64,000 nt of DNA from Thereva unica (Eukaryota; Arthropoda; Insecta; Diptera; Therevidae): contig OX465283.1 of assembly GCA_949987705.1 (NCBI GenBank), positions 2,956,207-3,020,206 of the forward strand. Reading direction: 5' to 3'. Shown piece after piece: positions 57,380 through 64,000 of the stretch; positions within the stretch are counted from its first letter, which is position 1, and each line of letters starts with the position of its first letter. The notes beneath the pieces were generated by a model. It did not search any database. It was not told the origin of the DNA and was given only the letters and a program-made list of their open reading frames with translations. Both the position numbers and the translations under genes were made by a program.

Positions 57380-58290
57380 ATGTCGAAAGATGTTCGTAAC
57401 GTCGGGTGTGAACACATTGAATGATCATCAGAGTTATCATGTGCTGACAAAGTTGAGCTTCACAACTCGAGCTACACAACATCTAGCCGATACCCTGTGA
57501 AAGTATAAAGCTGACATTACCACCATTCAGGAGATGAGATGGACAGCGAACGGTGTTTTGCAAAAACCTGAGTATAACGTATATTACAGCTGTCCTACAA
57601 AAGACCATGTGCTCGGAGTAGGTTTTATGGTGAGCAAAAGAATGAAGCCCACCATTATCGGCTTTAGAGCAAAGCCTTCTATATTTACTATTTTCTTTTT
57701 TTTTTATTACTATATTCTATATTCTATATTTAAATGTAGAAGGCTTTGCTTTAGATTTAGAGCAATAAACGAAAGGCTTTTCACCCTTCGTGTGCGAGGT
57801 AAATTTGAGAACATCAGCCCATAAACGTTCACGCACATGCAGAACAGTCCCCTGATGATGATAAAGAATTCTTCGAATTAGTTGAACGAGAACTTAATGC
57901 CTGCCCCAGGTATGATGTAAAAACCGCCAGAGTAGGCCGTATACAGGCAATATGTCGGCACCGACAGCTTGCATGAAAACACGAATGACAATGGATAGCG
58001 AGTTGTAGAGATGGCAGCAAGTAAGAACTTGATCGTTGCAAGTACTAGATTTGCGCGTAAAAATATTCACAACGCCATCTGGGTATCTGCTGATGGAGCT
58101 ACTCGCAACCAAATAGACCATGTGTTCATGGACCGCCGCCACCTTTCCGGTCTGATGACCGCACGAACGTACTGAGGTGCCAACTTCGACTCGGATCACT
58201 ATCTTGTTGGTATGGTGCTCCGAGAGCGCATTACAACGCTGAAAAGCTTTGACTCACGGCTTAAGCATTGTTCCGATTACGCGAATCATG
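57380..58290 (+). mobile_element. RTE-type LINE endonuclease fragment
   Basis: Plus frames: KADITTIQEMRWTANGVL, YNVYYSCPTKDHVLGVGFMV, INERLFTLRVRGKFENIS, a NVHAHAEQSPDDDKEFFELV block, NACPRYDV, a short AKVGR remnant, QIDHVFMDRRH and the terminal NFDSDHYLVGMVL. These are the ordered blocks of an APE-like endonuclease (E in QEMRW, SDHYLV at the end). Frameshifts and an 83-bp insertion at 57673-57755 break it. Confidence 0.75.
57673..57755. mobile_element. 83-bp insertion with 10-bp duplication inside the RTE endonuclease
   Basis: TTTAGAGCAA is present just before (57663-57672) and at the end (57756-57765). The insert has short inverted ends, with AGCCTTCTA near the start and TAGAAGGCT near the end, and an AT-rich centre. 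Reading across without it, the endonuclease frame passes from GFRA to INERL. Confidence 0.65.
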
Positions 58291-59015
58291 ATTTATAGTT
58301 GGAGGTTAACTTTCTTTCTTTTCTTCTCGAACTCTTTTCACGATTCATTTCCACTCTTGCCGATTTTTGGCGACGTCTCGAGCCTCGGCAACTGATAATC
58401 TTTAGGTCGCCCTCGATATTCTTTAGAGAGGTTTTCTTCGGTGCCGAACGCTGAAGTCTCCAGTCTGCGGGACGGTCTCGCCAGAGAAGTTTACGGGACA
58501 AGCGGCTATTATCCAGACACCGAGAATCTGCTTCAAGCTTCGGAACCTTTTCGATTTGGATTCCATCGAGGTGAACACTGGCCCCCGATCCGTCCGTTGT
58601 GAGCACTTTGATCTTTTCCGCCTTGATTTTTAACCCGTATGACTGGGTGATGCGGGAAATGTCCTATAATCTGTCCGTTGTTTCAGTATCCGTGTTGACG
58701 AAGACGGCGCTATCGTCGGCGAACCCTAAGTCGGTTACGCAGTTGTTGTCGTCGTATCGAACTTCGAGTCCATTGAATGCTTCACACATAATCGCGCCAA
58801 TCACAACGTTGAAGAGAAGTGGCGAAGCTACGTCTCTCTGTCGGACATTTGTATCGGAAACTCCTCGTACGACGCTTGGAGAAGTTGGATGATTTTCAAT
58901 GGCACGTGTTCCAAGGCTCTCCACAAGCTGTTCCAATCCATGCAATCGAAAGAGGATTTGAAATTGATGAAAACGACGTCAGTTCGTTTGCGGCAACGAA
59001 TTCTTTCCTCAATTA
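58290..59015 (-). mobile_element. RTE-type LINE, RT fragment in opposite orientation
   Basis: Minus frames: SPLLFNVVIGAIMCEAFNGL, EVRYDDNNCVTDLGFADDSA (active-site ADD kept) and VLTTDGSGASVHLDG, the same blocks as the element at 16306 but from another copy with frameshifts. It abuts the plus-strand endonuclease fragment tail to tail. Confidence 0.72.
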
Positions 59016-59412
59016 GCGTACTTTAACTTTAGCTAAAAAGAATCGATCCTATTTCGGTGTCCTCCAAAAAGCCCTATACTCTTCTTCGGGGGCTGTTCCA
59101 CCCGTACATTAAATATAAATAATAGCTTGTAAGCATAGGCATCATCCTGTACTCAAAAAATTGAAGTAATTGGAGTTTCCACGCGTTATCCCTAATCCTA
59201 GTTCAGGGAAACTGGTCGCCTGGACGAAGTTCATCGGAGTTAATGCTGTCTGCACTTCCATCTGCGCAGATAGTTTTTCTAGGGCTAAAGCAGATTAATA
59301 TAGTGTAAGTTTGTTCAATTGAAACCCTTTTACATTTGTTGGCGACTTTTTAGAAACCTCTGAAGGAAAATAAGTTCGATGCTTCTTGTTCTATTTTATT
59401 CTAACAAAATGG

Positions 59413-59419
59413 AAAAAAA
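59413..59419 (-). terminator. Pol III terminator of tRNA-Glu
   Basis: T7 run on the minus strand directly after the tRNA 3' end. Confidence 0.7.
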
Positions 59420-59420
59420 T

Positions 59421-59492
59421 TTCCCATACCGGGAATCGAACCCGGGCCTCCTGGGTGAAAGCCAGGTATCCTAGCCACTAGACCATATGGGA
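59421..59492 (-). tRNA. tRNA-Glu (anticodon TTC)
   Basis: 72 bases on the minus strand. Acceptor TCCCATA pairs with TATGGGA, and the discriminator is A. A-box TGGTCTAGTGGCTAGGA, anticodon stem CCTGG/CCAGG with loop CTTTCAC (anticodon at 59457-59459), and B-box GGTTCGATTCC. It matches the standard animal tRNA-Glu. No intron. Confidence 0.97.
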
Positions 59493-59810
59493 GATATCGT
59501 AGCTGTGTCATAGTTCTAATAAAATTTTCTTTATAATTAATATAGCAACCATGCATTACAACTAAATAATTTACTAATTATCTCTTACTTTAAATAGATA
59601 ATCACTTATTTATTTCTTTACGTTTTTGAACAGTGTTATATTATTGAAATACACAAGTCTGCCTAATTACTCATCATTGGCACTCTACATGCCAAAATTT
59701 CATCATACTTCATTAAGAAGAAGACGCCATTTATTGTTTACATTATGGTAGACGTTTATTAATTTACGCGAATTTCTTGTTAAGATTCTTGTCACAATTT
59801 AACAGAAATA

Positions 59811-60209
59811 ATGTCAGAAAACGAAAAAGAATTACCATTTAAGAAATGCTCTTTAAATTCATCACAAATTGGCAAAAAGAAATTATGGAAATCACTTAAA
59901 CATATTCTAGCAACAGAAAAGAATTTACCTTGGCCAGAGAATGCGGTTTGTTGTAAGTTCATCTAATTAATTTACAATATTACCTTTTATTCATAAACTT
60001 ATTTTGCAGATTCAAATATAAATGCACCACCATCATTCCGTCCGGCGAAAAAATATTCCGATATATCAGGTCTGATTGCACCGTATAGAGACCCACAAAC
60101 GATGCTCTTGTACCATAATGCGGATGAATTTGCCACTGTTAAAAGTTTACCCATGGATCTTACAGCTGGATATTTGTCTTTACGTGGTGCGAGTAGCATC
60201 GTAGGATAA
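59811..60209 (+). CDS. INO80C: INO80 complex subunit C (Ies6 homologue)
   Basis: Two exons, 59811-59952 and 60010-60209, joined in phase 1 (T|AT), give 113 residues. Ies6/INO80C is a small subunit that, with Arp5, links the INO80 chromatin remodeller to the nucleosome. The conserved block starts at KKLWKSLKHILATEKNLPWP. It continues with APPSFRPAKKYSDISGLIAP (the YL1-C domain), YRDPQT, and ends LTAGYLSLRGASSIVG, where the human protein has GYLALRKATSIV. The N-terminal low-complexity part of the vertebrate protein (about 190 aa in all) is absent, giving a compact form; an upstream exon is possible but not needed, since ATG 59811 has a suitable context (ATAATG). The 57-bp intron has GTAAGT/TTGCAG ends. 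No AATAAA was found close downstream. Confidence 0.9.
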
Positions 60210-60820
60210 GCAGTTGATTTATATTAATTTAAATATAGTTTGCTTTTTAAGAATCTGTTTTATTTATATATAGTTTGTTGGATTGATGCCGATTAGAACA
60301 CTTTGTGAGGATTTCCACTCCTTCAGATATATTTTTCTAGTTATTACGAGTACACGTTCGAGGAGAACTTGGCTTTTATATAAATTGCATCTGCCCAACA
60401 TATCCCCTCGGTTCTTGAACTAAATGAAAACCAAGTCTCGTCTGGAGCAGCCTGAACTTGATCTCAAATTCTAGATAGATATCCGGATCCTTGACTTCCT
60501 ACATATAGTGTGAAATCTTCGTTGCAGTCGATTTAAACATTTATCGGGAAATCTGGTAAATTTCTCAAATGATACCAGGGATTCTGGTAGACAGCTCTTA
60601 ATTAACCCGAGGTCGAGAGGGTGTGGGGTGTAGATTCAATGCTATTCAGAAACTGATTGGTTTTCGGATCGGGTCTAACAGCATTGTAATAGAATTAGGG
60701 CCTCTGAAAACGATAGAGAAGATAATCATGTTAGGGAGGGTCTTAAGGCGAACCCACTCCAATGTATGCAATATGCCCATCGTAAATCGACAAGCTTTTT
60801 TGTCGAGTCGATATTTATTG
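60210..60820. other. Intergenic, nothing recognised
   Basis: No coding, RNA or clear repeat structure beyond short ORFs. Confidence 0.4.
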
Positions 60821-60923
60821 ACCCCTGTGCTGAAAGTCGAGTCGTGTGTCGTGAATTCCTTTGAGCTGAAGAAAATAGCTTTTCAGTCGAATTGAGACTT
60901 TCAACACAGAGGCCTATACTTAG
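60821..60923. mobile_element. Fold-back MITE, CTGTGTTGAAAGTCG family, copy 4
   Basis: CCCCTGTGCTGAAAGTCGAG on the left, and GAGACTTTCAACACAGAGGC on the right. The central AGCTGAAGAAAATAGCTTTTC corresponds in inverse orientation to the centre of copy 1. Confidence 0.6.
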
Positions 60924-61079
60924 CAATGAAAAGACTGGCAGAAGACTGGCTGAAGCAATGAAAACTTTACATTCAAAATTATTTTTTAATTTTTAGTTAA
61001 TTTTAAAGTAAACCCATATTTTTTAGTTTTTTTAAACTATATTTTTTATTTTCTACTTTTTAGTCTATTATATCTTTCG

Positions 61080-61320
61080 CCATTTTGTAGTGACCACTAC
61101 AGCTATTAGATTTAAAACGACGCTACTCACCTGACTGTTCTACACTCGTCATTAGCTTTCATTTAATACCCAAACCAAGCGCGTTGTAAAGAAAAAGGTG
61201 ATTCGCATTTTGTTCTGCTCGCCATTTTGTGTTGGCCGCCATTTTGAATTTAGAATGACGCCACGTAGTTAATTGTTTTCTGCTTATCATATTCATTCAT
61301 TTGATACCCATATCGGAGAT
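61080..61320 (+). repeat. Diverged tandem repeat, about 140-bp unit
   Basis: The unit runs CGCCATTTTG, then (GAATTTAGAATGACG or TTTAAAACGACG), then CATTTGATACCCA or CATTTAATACCCA. Two units lie in succession (about 61079-61170 and 61219-61312) with a 45-bp spacer containing another GCCATTTTG word. Confidence 0.5.
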
Positions 61321-61500
61321 CGGGGAGCACAATTCGACCGCCATCTTCAATTTTTACAAAATGGTCCGATTGCATTGTCACGCGAGCTATGTATGCATAT
61401 GTGCAAAATTTGAAATTGATCGGTTATATGGAAGTGGGTCAAAATGAAGTTGCAAGATTTGTTTACATACTGCATACAACATACAGGTGAAGTAATATAA
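61290..61500. repeat. Left arm of an inverted repeat pair with 63790-64000
   Basis: CATTTGATACCCAT, GAGCACAATT, GCCGCCATCTT-like, ACAAAATGGTC, GCATTGTCACG, TGCAAAATTTGAA, TTATATGGAA and AAGATTTGT occur in the same order in the inverse of 63790-64000. By eye the arms agree at about three quarters of positions over 200 bases. Confidence 0.65.
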
Positions 61501-62786
61501 AGCGTATAAAAATGTCGCAGTGCCTGCAATGGCGCTTCCTTGTAGAAGTAAATAAGCAAAGAAGAAAAAACAAGGCCACCTACATTGCAGCTTCAAGGAC
61601 TACGTAAAAATATAATAATATAAAAACTCATTAAACGTTTTATTTTAAACCATTTTATTTGTATATATTGTATGAAGTAGAAAATAAAAACAAAAAAAAA
61701 ATATATATCCAGAATGTTTACATTTTCTATATATTATTTTCAAAAAAAAAAACTCATAAAAATGCTTACACCGAAAAATTAAAAATAAATTAAGTAAAAA
61801 CAAAAAAAAAATGTACAAAAAAGAAAAGAAGTTTGGCTTAGCATGCATAAATAAAAAAATTCCGCTTAAGCATGTTTCCTATCTTGAGCCAGGCGACGGC
61901 AATCCTTACTTACAATCCTATTTTATAAAACCAATACATTCACATATATATATATATACTTTTTATATTATCAAAAAAAATTATGTTTTTAGTACAATTT
62001 GAGACATTTATGAACGCATATCGCCTGGCCTGAAAAAAGATTACGTCCTTTTTTTTCGTGAAATTGTCCTTTTTTCGAGTGCAGAAAAATTAAAAATAAA
62101 AATATTTAAAATTTCCTTTTGTACAAATCTAAGAGTAAAATTAAAAAATTCCGAAACTAGAAATAATAATTTTCATAATTTTTCTTTCGTTAAATTATAA
62201 AGTGAATAATTTTTTTTCAATTTAAATATTTTTTGTTTTCCTTATTTTTATTTTTTATCACATTCAATTCATTTTTTTTTCTTATGCCTGCGCGATCCAT
62301 TTTTTCGACAGCCAGATTTTTTTTATTTTCTTTATTCTTATTTAAAAAATGGCAAGATTACGTTCTTGTTGTTTTTCTTAGTTATTTTCCATTTATGTAA
62401 ATATTTTTAATGGAATTACAATATATTTTTAAATATTGGGATAGTCTTGTTTAAACATTGTTTCATTGTTTTTTCTTTTTTCAATTATCAAATTTTGTAA
62501 AACAATTAAAGGCCTTGTAGTCCAGTAAAATGGTGCAGAAAAAGCGCCATCTGTGCATTTTATGAGCAATTTGTATTTTCATTGTGTAGGGGTGTTGGTT
62601 GGGAGTATAAAACCGAGTTTTCGGGATTCGGAGGCGTGACGTTTGGCCGCCATCTTGTTTTGAGTGGTGAAAAATGGTTTGTCTTATATCTCGGAAACCG
62701 TGAGACCTACCGAATTTTTGTTAAAACATTTTTTTAGATAATTAAATTATCTAAAACTTTCGTAAATAATGTTTTGCCGTAATCTA
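61500..62786. other. AT-rich stretch between the inverted-repeat arms
   Basis: Extreme A/T content with poly-A and poly-T runs and a (TA)n run near 61948. No gene recognised. A GCCGCCATCTTGTTTTGAG word at 62649 relates it to the neighbouring repeats. Confidence 0.4.
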
Positions 62787-63580
62787 TCTTACTAATATTA
62801 TAAACGCGAATGTTTGTACGAATGTTTGTTACTCTTTATATAGCAAAATCCGTAACTTTTGTGTGGGAGATACTCTTCAAATTACTGCTAAAAAACTCAG
62901 ATCCATTTTGTTTTTGTTTTTTCCGAAAAAAATACGATCTCCAAAGTTTCAGATCGATCGGAGGTGATTTACGGATAGTCGCCGAACAATTTTGTTGAAA
63001 AGGCAGATTTCTTGCGAAGGATGCGGTTCACTGAACTTGGATTGAAGTAGCTTCGGCTGCATGTGCCTTATTTTAGCAATCTATGGCTTAAATAAAAGGT
63101 ATCGAGACCAAAAAGACGACAAATTGAATAATCGGTTTTACTTTTTTAGCGATGGTACCTCGAAATTTATATAGATTTCAAGGTGTTTGATTTTTCGAGA
63201 TACAATAATTTTTTATGGGACATATTTTTTGTTTTATATTTCTTACGGAAAAATTACTCTATCATGCCGTTAAATATTTGAAAAGTTCGCCCAATGCTGC
63301 TAAACGACGTATAGACATAACGGAAGCTATAGTACGCACCAAAGAATAGGAAATATAAACACAGGCGGGGAAATGACAATTTCACACACAATAAAATTTC
63401 GTGTATGGATAAAATGCAAGCGGACATGCATTGTAATTTCCTCTTCGAAATTCAATTCGTTTATAGTATTTGACTACGACAAGAGTGGCAAGAGGTCTCG
63501 ATTTTTAGTTTCCCAATTGTTTTGGCGCACGCCATACTATTAGCTTATGGGTGCAGCGAGGCGTACCGAGTTACAGCTAG
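62787..63580 (+). mobile_element. Non-autonomous Helitron-like element
   Basis: It begins TCTTACTAATATTATAAACG after an A and ends ACAGCTAG before a T, as expected for Helitrons (5' TC, 3' CTRR, insertion between A and T, no target duplication). The opening resembles a start widespread in insect non-autonomous Helitrons. A GC-rich stretch (GCAGCGAGGCGTACC) just before the CTAG could form the short 3' hairpin. No Rep/helicase coding. Confidence 0.55.
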
Positions 63581-63789
63581 TATAAATGTAATTGGAGTGT
63601 ATGTCTGTGATTTCAAAATAATTGTGTTTTTCTAAGTTTATATGGTTTTTTACATGATTTTAAAACAAAATCACGCATTTTTAAAATTTTGTCTGTCTGT
63701 TTGTTCGGGCTAATTTCGGAAACGGCTAATCCTGGCTTTCACTGGAAGATTCAGTATTTTTGCGGGTATGTTTTAGGCTATTTATATGC

Positions 63790-64000
63790 ACTATATTTTA
63801 GCTGTACTTGTATGTATGTATGTAGACAAATCTTGAAACCGGATTTTGACTTTGAATTTCCATATAACGGATCAACTTCAAATTTTGCACACATGTACAG
63901 TTCACGTGACAATGCAACCTGACCATTTTGTGAAAAAAATCAAGATGGCGGCCGAATTTCGAAATTGTGCTCGCCGACCCCCGACATGGGTATCAAATGA
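63790..64000. repeat. Right arm of the inverted repeat, runs off the window
   Basis: Inverse partner of 61290-61500, ending ATGGGTATCAAATGA at the window edge. The full element, if this is one, spans at least 2.7 kb and includes the Helitron-like insertion. Confidence 0.6.

Noticed and set aside
1..64000. CRISPR arrays, operons, prophage or other prokaryotic systems
   Set aside because: No regular repeat-spacer structure and no bacterial gene organisation; all recognised genes are spliced or otherwise animal-like.

Overview
The window is AT-rich animal nuclear DNA, most likely from an insect and probably a fly (inferred from the protein sequences, Jockey/R1/RTE retrotransposon remnants, abundant MITEs and short GT-AG introns). 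It is neither prokaryotic nor organellar. I joined exons by reading frame and GT/AG junctions. Seven protein-coding genes and two tRNA genes can be supported; the rest is intron and intergenic sequence rich in transposon debris.

Layout. 1-19469 (-): CCT7 (TCP-1 eta), with its C-terminal end off the left edge and one intron of about 17 kb (790-17780) full of R1-, RTE- and Jockey-like LINE pieces and MITEs. 19778-20740: broken Ty3/gypsy pol. 21116-21721 (-): intronless two-helix membrane protein of unknown role. 23454-26757 (-): secreted coiled-coil plus fibrinogen-domain protein, first exon not found, with a gypsy integrase remnant in one intron. 26.8-34.8 kb: intergenic, with a fresh-looking 327-bp MITE, a hAT MITE with a perfect 8-bp target duplication, a tRNA-derived SINE, a mariner-like transposase relic and a Jockey relic. 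34849-36375 (+): single-exon PAK-family kinase (Pak3-like). 36.4-47.1 kb: gene-poor, with more MITEs, a second SINE and LINE relics.

47162-48717 (-): methionine synthase reductase-like gene with no flavodoxin domain in view. Directly upstream of it are three related fold-back MITEs. 50043-53704 (-): small BED-like zinc finger/BESS protein whose intron holds a Jockey element that itself received a SINE and a MITE. 54299-56371 (+): complete CDC73/hyrax in nine exons, divergent from the BESS gene. tRNA-Ser(GCT) is at 56981, tRNA-Glu(TTC) at 59421 (-), and INO80C/Ies6 at 59811-60209 (+). 61.0-64.0 kb: diverged repeats, a large inverted repeat and a Helitron-like element.

The genes are unrelated housekeeping or signalling genes (chaperonin, Paf1 complex, INO80 complex, kinase, flavoprotein reductase) and form no operon or joint pathway. 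I found no convincing new biological system. The points most worth a second look are the truncated MTRR, the giant CCT7 intron, the SINE family and the dense MITE set with readable target duplications.
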